64,000 nt of DNA, taken from positions 268,505 through 332,504 of the forward strand of contig DIYJ01000007.1 in assembly GCA_002428995.1 (NCBI GenBank), written 5' to 3'. Within the stretch, counting starts at the first letter, position 1. Every line of letters begins with the position of its first letter. The notes below the pieces were generated by a model. That model did not search any database, had not been told where the DNA came from, and worked only from the letters and a program-made list of their open reading frames with translations. Below, one piece after another: positions 8,573 through 17,716 of the stretch. The DNA is from Flavobacteriales bacterium UBA6057. Lineage in GTDB: Bacteria; Bacteroidota; Bacteroidia; Flavobacteriales_G; Salibacteraceae. A program made the position numbers and the translations under genes.

Positions 8573-9757
8573 TTGACGCAAAATACATTTACCGATAAAC
8601 GCTGGAAACGCAGGCTTCTGCGCTTTTCCCTGGTGCTGATCCTACTCCACATTTTGGTGGAGATTTCGGGACATCACTACCTCTACACTACGCTCCGGAT
8701 GACGGTTTTCAAGGGAAAACTTGGGCCGGAGATTGAAGAGTACAAGGAAATGGTCAACGATACGGTAATGAGCTATGAGCCTCAGCCGTGGGCCGTGAGT
8801 CCATCCTTTAATCAGAGCAGCTTCTCAGAGGAAGAAGAGGCTTACCACCAACGATTTGGTTCCATTGCATTTGTGGTGATTCATCAAGATCAGTTGCTCT
8901 TCGAAAAGTATTGGGAGCATTTTGGTGATGGTGTTCCGTCCAACTCATTTTCGATGGCGAAGTCGATTGTGGGCGCGCTTACAGGCATCGCCATCCGGCA
9001 GGGCGCCATCGAAGGTTTGGATCAACCGCTCTACCGCATTTTGCCGCGCTACGACACTCCCATGGGCAAAAAGGTTACGATCCGCGACCTGCTCACGATG
9101 AGCTCTGGAATTGAGTTTGACGAGCACTACCTCAATCCCTTCGCTTTCCCGGCAAAAGCCAATTATGGCGATAACCTTGAGCTATTGGTGGCCGAGTATG
9201 AAGTGACTTCGGAGCCCGGTGTCTATTTCGATTACCAGAGCGGAACAACGCAGGTGTTGGGGTTTGCACTGGAGGCAGCCACGCGGCATAAAATGTCGGA
9301 CTACGCCACCCAACACTTATGGAACAAGGTTGGAGCTGAACATCCGGCCTTCTGGTCTAAGGACCACGAGGATGGAATCGCCAAGACCTTCTGTTGTTTC
9401 AATGCCTCAGCCCGCGATTTTGCACGGATTGGTAAGCTTTACTTGCAAAACGGCCGTTGGGGTAATGAGCAGATCATTGATTCAGCTTACGTGGCAGCTT
9501 CGGTCTCGCCTCCGGGAACATTGAACCGGGACGGAAGTCCCTGCGAGACCTATGGATTCTCATGGTGGATGGGCAAACACAAGGACCATGACTTTTTCTT
9601 CATGCGAGGAATCAAAGGTCAATACGTTTTAGTAGTGCCTGATTTGGAACTGATTGTGACCCGCCTTGGAAGAATCCGAGAAAACAACCGAACAAAACCA
9701 CACCCTGAAGACGTATACCGCTATCTGGACATGGCGTTTAGAATGATTGATGAATGA
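8573..9757 (+). CDS. Beta-lactamase-family serine hydrolase (class C-like), membrane-anchored
   Basis: The protein has ~394 residues if started at TTG 8573, four bases after the isomerase stop. A basic N-terminus followed by LLRFSLVLILLHILVEI gives an uncleaved signal anchor, so the catalytic domain should face the periplasm. The SxxK motif is SMAK (Ser ~127) and the second-element Tyr is in FDYQSG (~221), typical of the beta-lactamase/PBP4* family including esterases and D-aminopeptidases. No ATG precedes the membrane segment, so a non-ATG start is needed; TTG 8534, inside the previous gene, is the alternative. Its last codons overlap the next gene by ATGA. The substrate is unknown. Confidence 0.85.
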   Translation: MTQNTFTDKRWKRRLLRFSLVLILLHILVEISGHHYLYTTLRMTVFKGKLGPEIEEYKEMVNDTVMSYEPQPWAVSPSFNQSSFSEEEEAYHQRFGSIAFVVIHQDQLLFEKYWEHFGDGVPSNSFSMAKSIVGALTGIAIRQGAIEGLDQPLYRILPRYDTPMGKKVTIRDLLTMSSGIEFDEHYLNPFAFPAKANYGDNLELLVAEYEVTSEPGVYFDYQSGTTQVLGFALEAATRHKMSDYATQHLWNKVGAEHPAFWSKDHEDGIAKTFCCFNASARDFARIGKLYLQNGRWGNEQIIDSAYVAASVSPPGTLNRDGSPCETYGFSWWMGKHKDHDFFFMRGIKGQYVLVVPDLELIVTRLGRIRENNRTKPHPEDVYRYLDMAFRMIDE

Positions 9758-10155
9758 AGAAGGACATTGAGTTCCCCGAGGTAAGCGATGTTGGGCTTGC
9801 CGCAGTGAGGCTGGAAAAAGAAGAAGGTGTTTTTTGGGAGGTTTACATCCTCAACCGGAAAGAGCATGCGATTACCAATGTGTTAATCGCGACCAAGGGT
9901 TACGGTAAGCAAGGCGACCGAGATGTGGAGACTTCGCTGCTTCGGCATTACTTCGAAGAAGTTCCGGCCAGGTCGCATGTGATGGTCGAGCTTATTCCCC
10001 ACGATTTGCGCGGCATCACCAATGAGTTTTGGGTAAGCTTTTACATCGATCGTTCGATCTACGATAAGAAGTTCTTGTTTCTACCCGATACGTTGCTGGA
10101 CCAAAACTTGACGGCCATCCCGGGAATGGATAAAAAAGGTATTCTGATCCTATGA
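9754..10155 (+). CDS. Uncharacterised 133-residue protein
   Basis: I do not recognise a named family. The protein is soluble, with no signal peptide or membrane segment. It reads as an alternating beta-strand domain (FWEVYILNRKEHAITNVLI, then VMVELIPHDLRG and FWVSFYIDRS) ending in KGILIL. It starts within the stop of the hydrolase gene (ATGA) and its own stop overlaps the exonuclease ATG, so it is certainly translated with them. The fold suggests a small beta-sandwich binding domain, but this is inference. Confidence 0.8.
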   Translation: MKKDIEFPEVSDVGLAAVRLEKEEGVFWEVYILNRKEHAITNVLIATKGYGKQGDRDVETSLLRHYFEEVPARSHVMVELIPHDLRGITNEFWVSFYIDRSIYDKKFLFLPDTLLDQNLTAIPGMDKKGILIL

Positions 10156-10871
10156 CCGATCTACAAAACATTTTGTTCCTCGACATTGAAACGGTACCGC
10201 AATACGCGACCCTGGATGATGCCCCGGAAACGTACAGAACACTGTGGTCAGAGAAGGCTGCAAACCTTGCCCGTGACGAAGAAGATACCCCGGAATCTCT
10301 TTTTGAACGCGCGGGTATCTATGCTGAATTTGGCCGCATTGTCTGCATTTCCGTAGGTCATCTGAACGAGCGGAACGGACAGCGTGAGTTGCGCATCAAA
10401 TCCTACTACGGGCACGATGAGGAAGAGCTGCTCGAAGATTTTGCAAACCTGCTGAATCAGCACTTTAATACAGATCAACACTACCTCTGCGGCCACAATG
10501 GAAAGGAATTCGACTTTCCCTACATCGCCAGGCGCATGCTCATCCACCGGATTCCGCTTCCGCGACTGTTGAACGTGGCGGGCAGTAAGCCCTGGGAAGT
10601 TCGTCACCTGGATACCATGCTGCTCTGGAAGTTTGGCGACTTCAAGAATTTCACCTCGCTGAAAGTGTTGGCACATGTATTCAACCTGCCAACCCCGAAA
10701 GAGGATATTGACGGCAGCCAAGTGTACGGAGTGTACTGGGAAGACAAGGATGTAAACCGGATCACACGCTACTGTCAAAAGGATGTGGTGACGCTGGTGC
10801 AGGTGTATCTGGCGCTTACCCAGCAAGCGACTTTACAGGAAAAAGAGATCAACGAACCAACGATTGGCTGA
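10152..10871 (+). CDS. PolB-like 3'-5' exonuclease (DnaQ/RNase H-like fold)
   Basis: The 239-residue protein has the DEDD exonuclease pattern: DIETVP (Asp11, Glu13) for motif I, a central CGHNGKEFDFPYIARR segment for motif II, and YCQKDVVTLVQVY for motif III. This matches the family of predicted exonucleases related to the proofreading domain of B-family polymerases (DNA_pol_B_exo2). It lacks a polymerase domain. The role could be RNA processing or DNA repair; the sequence does not decide. It overlaps the genes on both sides by a few bases. Confidence 0.88.
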   Translation: MTDLQNILFLDIETVPQYATLDDAPETYRTLWSEKAANLARDEEDTPESLFERAGIYAEFGRIVCISVGHLNERNGQRELRIKSYYGHDEEELLEDFANLLNQHFNTDQHYLCGHNGKEFDFPYIARRMLIHRIPLPRLLNVAGSKPWEVRHLDTMLLWKFGDFKNFTSLKVLAHVFNLPTPKEDIDGSQVYGVYWEDKDVNRITRYCQKDVVTLVQVYLALTQQATLQEKEINEPTIG

Positions 10872-12597
10872 GCTAAAACCGCTACTCTCTGTCAGAGATT
10901 TGAACGTAGAATTTCCTTCTGAGGATGGAATGCTTTCTGCGGTCAACAACATCTCATTTGACATTGGGCAGCGGGAGATTGTGGGCTTGGTGGGGGAGTC
11001 GGGCAGTGGCAAATCTGTGACGGCACTCTCGCTCATGCAACTTACGCGGTTTGTGCCCGGTCACTTGCAGACGGGCGAGGTGAGGTTGCATGCAGACGGC
11101 ATGAGCTTCGACCTGATGAAGTACAACGAGCGTAACCTTCAGGAAGTGCGCGGTCGCGAGATCTCCATGATCTTCCAGGAGCCAATGACTTCGTTGAATC
11201 CGGCCTTGCCAGTGGGCGAGCAAATTGAAGAGGCCGTTCGTAAGCATACGGGTCTGGTTCGCAGGGCTGCCTGGGAGAAGGCCAAAGAGCTGATTGAGCA
11301 AGTAGGCATTGCTGATGCCGAAATGGCTTACCGCAAGTTTCCCCATCAGCTTTCAGGAGGCCAGCGACAGCGAATTCTCATAGCAGCCGCTATTGCTTCG
11401 AATCCCAGATTGCTGATAGCAGATGAGCCAACCACAGCCCTGGATGTATCGGTTCAAAAGCGAATTGTTGATCTGTTGCTGCGCATTCAGAAGGAGCGAG
11501 ACATGTCCATTCTGTTCATCTCTCATGACCTTGACTTGGTGGCTTCTTTTGCTGATCGCATCATGGTGATGTATGCAGGTAAGATCATTGAAAGCGGCAC
11601 GATAGAGGAGATCTTTAACAATCCCCGGCATCCTTACACCAAGGGTTTGATTGCCTGTCGACCTCCCGATAAAAAGCGCTATTACTTCTTGCCGACCATC
11701 AACGACTTCATGCGTATCTCTATGGATGGAAGTCATGAAGAGCTGACGGATGACATTGCAGAGGTGTACCGCGAATTGGAGATTGACAGCATTGATTATC
11801 AAATGCGCAAAAAGCGCATCTATCGAGAATCTCCGATCCTCACAACTCATGCATTGTCCAAAGCCTATCGTTCGAAAAGAGGAGCAGTGGCAGCTGTCAA
11901 CGATGTTGGAATTAAGCTCTACAAAGGTGAAACGCTGGGCATTGTGGGAGAATCGGGTTCTGGAAAAACCACGCTTGCAAAGTGCCTGGTAGGCCTTGAG
12001 ATCGCTGATAAGGGAAAGGTCGCGTTGCGCTCTGATCCCGAGCAGCGCGCCAACCGCTTTCAGCGGGCCAGGCAGATCCAATACATATTTCAGGATCCCT
12101 ACAGTTCACTCAACCCTCGCCTTACCATCGGCATACAGTTGATGGAACCTCTGATCGTGCACGGCATCTTTGATTCGGATGAAGAGCGCAGATCAAGGGT
12201 GAACGAGATGCTCCATCAGGTAGGGTTGAAGACCTACCATTTCAATAAATTACCGAGTGAATTCTCTGGTGGGCAGCGCCAGCGCATTTGCATCGCCCGC
12301 GCCTTGCTCATGGAGCCCGAAGTGATCATTTGCGATGAATCCGTTTCAGCTCTTGACCGGAGTGTTCAGGCTCAGGTGTTGAACCTGCTCAATGAACTCA
12401 AGTATGAGTTTGACCTGAGCTACATCTTCATTTCTCATGACCTATCGGTTGTTCGCTTCATGAGCGATCGCATCATGGTGATGAAAGAGGGGAGGTTTGT
12501 AGAAGAGGGGGAGGCGGATGATTTGTTTTTCAATCCGAAACACAACTACACCAAGGAATTGCTCAGCTCAGTGCCCAAGCGCGTTGGAGCTATCTGA
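10864..12597 (+). CDS. Tandem ABC transporter ATPase, peptide-uptake type (DppD-DppF-like fusion)
   Basis: The 577-residue protein has two complete ATPase modules. The first has Walker A GESGSGKS (44-51), signature LSGGQRQR and Walker B LLIADEP, followed by the oligopeptide-transporter tail (HPYTKGLIACRPP). The second, from ~residue 330, has GESGSGKT, FSGGQRQRI and VIICDES. This architecture is known from YejF/GsiA-like importers of peptides or glutathione. No permease or binding-protein gene is adjacent. TTG 10864 is the only sensible start (MAELKPLLSV), overlapping the exonuclease stop. The Walker B of module 2 ends Asp-Glu-Ser rather than Asp-Glu-Pro. Its 3' end overlaps porU2 tail-to-tail by 8 bp. 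Confidence 0.92.
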   Translation: MAELKPLLSVRDLNVEFPSEDGMLSAVNNISFDIGQREIVGLVGESGSGKSVTALSLMQLTRFVPGHLQTGEVRLHADGMSFDLMKYNERNLQEVRGREISMIFQEPMTSLNPALPVGEQIEEAVRKHTGLVRRAAWEKAKELIEQVGIADAEMAYRKFPHQLSGGQRQRILIAAAIASNPRLLIADEPTTALDVSVQKRIVDLLLRIQKERDMSILFISHDLDLVASFADRIMVMYAGKIIESGTIEEIFNNPRHPYTKGLIACRPPDKKRYYFLPTINDFMRISMDGSHEELTDDIAEVYRELEIDSIDYQMRKKRIYRESPILTTHALSKAYRSKRGAVAAVNDVGIKLYKGETLGIVGESGSGKTTLAKCLVGLEIADKGKVALRSDPEQRANRFQRARQIQYIFQDPYSSLNPRLTIGIQLMEPLIVHGIFDSDEERRSRVNEMLHQVGLKTYHFNKLPSEFSGGQRQRICIARALLMEPEVIICDESVSALDRSVQAQVLNLLNELKYEFDLSYIFISHDLSVVRFMSDRIMVMKEGRFVEEGEADDLFFNPKHNYTKELLSSVPKRVGAI

Positions 12598-15500
12598 ACA
12601 AGTACATCTTTCCAAAGCCTTCCTTGAAGTAATTGTCGGCATTGGTTTGCATGTTCTCGATGCTTTCACCATTGATCTTCGTGATCACCCGGTAGAGGTA
12701 AACACCATTTCCAAGACGGTCACCATACTCATCACGGCCATCCCAGGCATATTCGGTCATGTTTCGGCCAATGCGAATCGGACCGAGCTCATCGCGGGTG
12801 ATTTCACGCACCACTTTCCCCGTTACCGTAAGAATCTGAATAGTGAAGACATCTGGAACCTGCGCTCCGGTGAGGGTGAATACAAAGCGGGTGGAGGTGG
12901 TGAACGGATTTGGGTAGTTCATCACCTGTGTGATCATGCTTTGGTTGATCACTTCGAAGCGAATGCTGTAGTCGGTTTTTCCGGCAGCATTTCCTGTGAC
13001 ATCTGTACCTGAAACGCGGAGTTTGTAGGTGCCATCTGCCAGCTTTGCATCCGGCTGGTAGGTAATACGAGCGCGGTTCTTGGAATCAGTAGCCGGTTCA
13101 AAGAACATCACTTCTCTGCCCGCCCCGAAGAAGGGAATGCGCCTTTCCTCTCCTGAAGGAAGGGTCAGGAATACTTCAAGGTAGCTCGTATCGTTGATCA
13201 GCAGCAGCTCGTTTTCGTCATTCAGTTCGATGACGACTTCCGGCTGTGGTGCCACAATGTCTCCATCAAGGATGTGAATGCCATCGAAGGTCACGTCCAG
13301 CAGCGGATTGGTATTATCAGCTGTCACGGAAAAACTTCGGAAAGCTGTGTTGTTGAAGTCGTACTGCTCGCGCTGCCATCTTCCGTCCATTGGGTTGGCG
13401 CGCATCCAGAAGCTGTAGTTTCCGGAAAGTCCTCGCGAAGAGAAATTGATGGTATCCAGATTGGTGGTTCGCGCCCTCGGCCCTGAGAGCCATTCGGTAC
13501 GCGATTCAACAATTTCGCCTCTCGAATCCTGAATCCAGTAGTCCACCGCCATCGTGTCAAAATCGAAGTCGCTGATGTTGTCCAGGCTGATGCCAAAGGA
13601 TAGCTCCGTGCCTGAATTCACTTCCGTTTCGGGTTCTACGTATCCCATCAATGGATTGAGCGCAGCTTCGGGTACAGGTTGGAAGAGCACGTGCCAGTTT
13701 CTCAGTTGCCCGGAGGTGCGGTTGGCTTCATCAGTAGTCACGTATTTCAGCTTTAGCATGGGATATTGCTGAGCGTTTACGCCTGAAAGGTCTGTTTCAC
13801 CGGTGGTCTGAACGGTCATCAGATGGCTTTCGATGCCATCATTGGCAATGCCAAATACTCCCACGCTGTCAATATCCGTTGAAGGCTGTTCGATGGACTG
13901 ATGCGTCCAAATCAGCTTTTCCCACTCACGGGCCGGGCCGATGGACTGCGACTCCATTTCACCGGAAAAGATGGTGGTTGTGAGTGTTTCGCGCAGGAAA
14001 AGCACCTCACGCGGATCGTGACCTACCACCTCTACCGCTGTCTCAGGAGAGCCTTTCTTTACTAAGAATATGTACGGGTGGTTGTTCTCGACAAAGCGAA
14101 TAGAATCTGCACCCAGCGCTTCAAAAGCCGCAAAGCGATCATTCGTCCAATAGGGAGAGTCTTCGAAGGCTGCATGAATCTGCGTGTAAGCTAGGATGTA
14201 ATGTCCGTCTTCCACCTCGTTGGTAATGAGGTTGATCATGGAGTTCATTTGTCCCTCTCGATCTGTGGCATAGGTGAAGAAATACTCTACACGGCTCCGG
14301 TGGTTGGATACACCGCTGTTGTTGTTGCCAAACTGATGGTCTTCGTTTTCGAGCAACCCTGTCCTGCTGTTGTAGCCATACGTTCCCCACGGCATCAGAT
14401 CCAGTGAATCGATCACGGCAATGGCCATTCCGGGACCGGCATAGGCGATGCTGTATTCTCCAAAGGGGGCGAGCTTTCCATCTAACCTGTACTCATTTCG
14501 GTCTCGCTCCAACACGTTGGTTACGCTCGAATTACCAATCACACTTACGGTCAGTTCGCGTGCTCCTTCTCCCAGTTTCAATTGACGTTTCAGGCTATCG
14601 GCTTCCAGGAAGTCAAAGGCGTTGTCCTTGAACTGGAAAAAATGATCCTGACCCCATCCGCGCTGATCCGGGATGTACTGAAAGGAAAACTCCCTCCACT
14701 CATTGGAATCCTTGCGGGAAACCCGCCAGAAGAATACTGTGCTGTCACTGAAGCCAAAGTCACCCAATGAAGGGTCCCATTCCAGAATAGCACCTTGCTG
14801 ATTCATGTCGTGCGACTGCATGAAAGGACTGTCATAGCGGTCGTTGGTGTCTATCTGAAAGGTGTAGTCTACAGCGGGTAAAAAGGGCGAACCCGTATTC
14901 GCTTTTAAGGTGACATCCAGGGATGGAACCACACTGAAATCATAGGGATAAACAGGGAATACCTCTGAGCTGAAGATCTCTGTTTCTACGTTGTTGATGA
15001 TGTTGTTGTTGACGGGGTCAAACTCGTCAATGACACCATTCGGGAAATCGACCTCTACTCTGAATTGATTGGTTCCTATGCCGTTTTCAGCATCTACAGG
15101 GAAGCGGAACAGAACTGTTTTCTCAAAAGCAATTCCTTCTACAACTGCGCCTGTTCTGAGTACCTCACCATTGGGCAAGGTGCGCTCGATGGCCACCGAG
15201 AAACTGTCCGGAGTGGCTCTTCCCAGGTTTGTGAGGTTCACCAGCAGGCTGAAAGAATCGAGCTCGGTGGTGATGACTTCTGGTTCAAATGTGATTTGTG
15301 GCCCAAGGGTGTAGTCGTTCGCCACAAGTTCAGACAGGGCATGAGGGTAGATCTTCATGGCTGGGTCACCATGCAAGGTCATTTCAAGCGCTACGGTCTC
15401 CAGCTCTTTGTCTGTAGAGCTGTAAACGTTTCGCGCGGTCTGTTTCATTTGCTCACCAATGCTTCTGCCATAGAGCGCTTCTGAAAACTGGAAGTAGAGC

Positions 15501-17716
15501 TCGCGGGTATAGCGATCAAGGTCGCCTTCAAAACTAAGGTCAGGCGTGGCAATGAAGGCAATGGCGCCTTCCCGTGGAGTAAGCACATATTCTTCTGAAA
15601 CACTTCCCACAGAGGAAACAACCCTGTGAATGTTTCCGGTGTAGCACGAATTGGCGATCACAAAAGGATAGCGCCCACGGTTTTCCCAGAGGCTGGGGTC
15701 GTCCACACTTAAATCGAAGCTGTTGTTCGAAGCGTGACCGAAGAAGGTCATCACGGCAGCGCCATCTTTTAATAGTTCCCTTAGCGTATCGGTATTCAGC
15801 TGTTGGATCACATCCGAGTTGGTTTTGGAAAACAGCGCCACCCTTCCACCGTAGTTGGGGTTTTCCACGGCCAGCTGGTAGCTGTAGAGATAGTCAGAAA
15901 AGCTTCGGTTTTCGTTCGCATCATTTCCACCTGCAAAGTGGAGAATGCGCTTCTGCCACGCTCGGTTGGGGATGCTGTAAGAAGCGGGCGTTGGCGCCTG
16001 TGCCAGCTCCATTTCCTTCACCTTGGCAAGGTAGTCTGACACTTGTTGGGTGGTGCTGGCGGCCAGTCTTCCCGTGGCCAGCGCTGGCTCTCCGGGGTTG
16101 CCGAGTAATGCTTCCGTGAAATTGTTGTCCGTTGGAGGATACCCCATCGTTGGCACCAATACCTGGGAGTAGGCATTTTGGTCTCTTCTGAATTCACTCT
16201 CACCTATGGCCTTTCCAAGCAAGAATAGAAACTGTGGTGGAGTATTCCATTGATCGATGGCGTAGTCACAGAATCCACGGATGGAGAGGGGATGTCTCAG
16301 AATTCCGTAAGCGAACTGATCGTAGAGTTCCTGAACATTGATCAGACTCACATTGTGCGTTGCCGCGCGGTGATTGCGGTAGCTCTGTGCCTGGCTCCAC
16401 AGGTTCGGATGACTGATCATCAAGTATGCACTATCTGCATACCAGGTCATGGGATCGGTAAACGAACCACTTCCATTTACGGGGCTGATATCGTTGGTAG
16501 AGATGTCATTCACTTCCTGCTCGGTGCACAGATACATCCAGCGTTCAGCGCCTGCCTGAATGTTGGTTCGCACCGAACCGTTCACCGAGCTGTGATCAAC
16601 TTCATAGCGCTTATGGTCTTCAAGGTCGTAGAGAAAAGTAGTGTTCGAGGTGCTGAAGTTGCTGGCGTTGAAATGGCGTGTGATGGAAGTGGTGGGGACT
16701 CTGAAGCGCCTGCTCGTGGCGGCTTCCATGTTGAGCGTGTGCGGATAGTTCAGCTTGAAATAGGCAGCGGCACTGTAATCACTGGTCGTACTGAGAGTGG
16801 AAACAGCCGAACTTACATGCACTCCGAAGGAGAAGTTGCCCGTCATTTCGGAAGTGGAAAAACTGACTTCCTCTCGCACGTAGTCATAGCTTTCATATTC
16901 CAGATCACTCAGTACCTGTGCGCTTCCTCCTCCCGGTGTGATACGAACCTGGAGATGATGATCCGGACCTTGGCTATTGAATGCTCCACGGTTCACCCCC
17001 GCAACGGCTACTTCCAATCTCGCATCGGGCGCTCCGCCTGATGTATAGGCCTGGGGAAATTGTCGGGCGCGTTGAAGGTTGTGACTGGTGGATGAACCAT
17101 TGTATCCTACCTGACTGCTCATCCAGCCTTTGCCGCCTGTGTAGCGCGCATAGGCTTTTCCTGCTCCCAACTCTTCGCCTTGCTGATAAGTGTTGGTGAA
17201 GACATAAAGCTCCTCATACCAGAGGAAACTGATGTTGCTGGAAGTTGGGTTGTTGTAGGGTACTTCCTCCATGCGAAAGCTGCTCTGGCTGTTGTCAGGA
17301 TTCCAGGTTAGGAAATAGGCCAAAGAGTCGCTGTAGAGGCTGTAGTAAGGATTGGTGTGTTGTTCTGGTGAAGGATAAAGCTGCTCATCAAGCCAACCGT
17401 CATTGGCTTCGGCATAGAATTCAATGTAGTCTCCGGGATCAAAGCTTCCATCACCCTCGCCATTGATGTAGAGGTATTGCTCTTCACCCTTCGCGAAGAT
17501 CTGTATGCTGCGTGGGTCAACGGCTGCGATGCTCGTTCCAGCGGCTTGTAGCTCAAAATTAAGGGTCGCGTAATCGATGCGATACACACCATCTTCACCC
17601 GCGTAGAACTTCAGGTAAGTTCTGTTTGAGCTGTAGTCGATCCATTCGTTGCCATAGGGTTGTGCAGCAACCCCAAACGATAAAAAGAGAAAGGCAACGA
17701 ATAGAAGTCGGTTCAC
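12590..17716 (-). CDS. porU2: T9SS sortase PorU2-type, C25 (gingipain-like) cysteine peptidase
   Basis: The 1708-residue exported protein starts with a signal peptide (FVAFLFLSFGVAAQ). A Peptidase_C25 domain occupies the first half, with catalytic His in TFFGHASNNS (~659) and Cys in FVIANSCYTGN (~690). CARDB/Ig-like beta domains follow, and the C-terminus has a type A-like sorting domain (MNYPNPFTTSTRF ... GNGVYLYRV). PorU removes sorting domains from T9SS cargo at the cell surface and attaches them; the extra ~400-500 residues beyond canonical PorU fit the PorU2 group. It begins at a GTG whose TGA overlap ends the upstream porV-like gene, so the two form an operon and probably a surface complex. 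Confidence 0.88.
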   Translation of the reverse strand: MNRLLFVAFLFLSFGVAAQPYGNEWIDYSSNRTYLKFYAGEDGVYRIDYATLNFELQAAGTSIAAVDPRSIQIFAKGEEQYLYINGEGDGSFDPGDYIEFYAEANDGWLDEQLYPSPEQHTNPYYSLYSDSLAYFLTWNPDNSQSSFRMEEVPYNNPTSSNISFLWYEELYVFTNTYQQGEELGAGKAYARYTGGKGWMSSQVGYNGSSTSHNLQRARQFPQAYTSGGAPDARLEVAVAGVNRGAFNSQGPDHHLQVRITPGGGSAQVLSDLEYESYDYVREEVSFSTSEMTGNFSFGVHVSSAVSTLSTTSDYSAAAYFKLNYPHTLNMEAATSRRFRVPTTSITRHFNASNFSTSNTTFLYDLEDHKRYEVDHSSVNGSVRTNIQAGAERWMYLCTEQEVNDISTNDISPVNGSGSFTDPMTWYADSAYLMISHPNLWSQAQSYRNHRAATHNVSLINVQELYDQFAYGILRHPLSIRGFCDYAIDQWNTPPQFLFLLGKAIGESEFRRDQNAYSQVLVPTMGYPPTDNNFTEALLGNPGEPALATGRLAASTTQQVSDYLAKVKEMELAQAPTPASYSIPNRAWQKRILHFAGGNDANENRSFSDYLYSYQLAVENPNYGGRVALFSKTNSDVIQQLNTDTLRELLKDGAAVMTFFGHASNNSFDLSVDDPSLWENRGRYPFVIANSCYTGNIHRVVSSVGSVSEEYVLTPREGAIAFIATPDLSFEGDLDRYTRELYFQFSEALYGRSIGEQMKQTARNVYSSTDKELETVALEMTLHGDPAMKIYPHALSELVANDYTLGPQITFEPEVITTELDSFSLLVNLTNLGRATPDSFSVAIERTLPNGEVLRTGAVVEGIAFEKTVLFRFPVDAENGIGTNQFRVEVDFPNGVIDEFDPVNNNIINNVETEIFSSEVFPVYPYDFSVVPSLDVTLKANTGSPFLPAVDYTFQIDTNDRYDSPFMQSHDMNQQGAILEWDPSLGDFGFSDSTVFFWRVSRKDSNEWREFSFQYIPDQRGWGQDHFFQFKDNAFDFLEADSLKRQLKLGEGARELTVSVIGNSSVTNVLERDRNEYRLDGKLAPFGEYSIAYAGPGMAIAVIDSLDLMPWGTYGYNSRTGLLENEDHQFGNNNSGVSNHRSRVEYFFTYATDREGQMNSMINLITNEVEDGHYILAYTQIHAAFEDSPYWTNDRFAAFEALGADSIRFVENNHPYIFLVKKGSPETAVEVVGHDPREVLFLRETLTTTIFSGEMESQSIGPAREWEKLIWTHQSIEQPSTDIDSVGVFGIANDGIESHLMTVQTTGETDLSGVNAQQYPMLKLKYVTTDEANRTSGQLRNWHVLFQPVPEAALNPLMGYVEPETEVNSGTELSFGISLDNISDFDFDTMAVDYWIQDSRGEIVESRTEWLSGPRARTTNLDTINFSSRGLSGNYSFWMRANPMDGRWQREQYDFNNTAFRSFSVTADNTNPLLDVTFDGIHILDGDIVAPQPEVVIELNDENELLLINDTSYLEVFLTLPSGEERRIPFFGAGREVMFFEPATDSKNRARITYQPDAKLADGTYKLRVSGTDVTGNAAGKTDYSIRFEVINQSMITQVMNYPNPFTTSTRFVFTLTGAQVPDVFTIQILTVTGKVVREITRDELGPIRIGRNMTEYAWDGRDEYGDRLGNGVYLYRVITKINGESIENMQTNADNYFKEGFGKMYLFR

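Noticed and set aside
14139..17041. Long open frames opposite porU2 and other cargo genes (for example 16250-17041 plus)
   Set aside because: They are antisense shadows of long repeat-rich genes; their translations lack domains, signals and plausible promoters.
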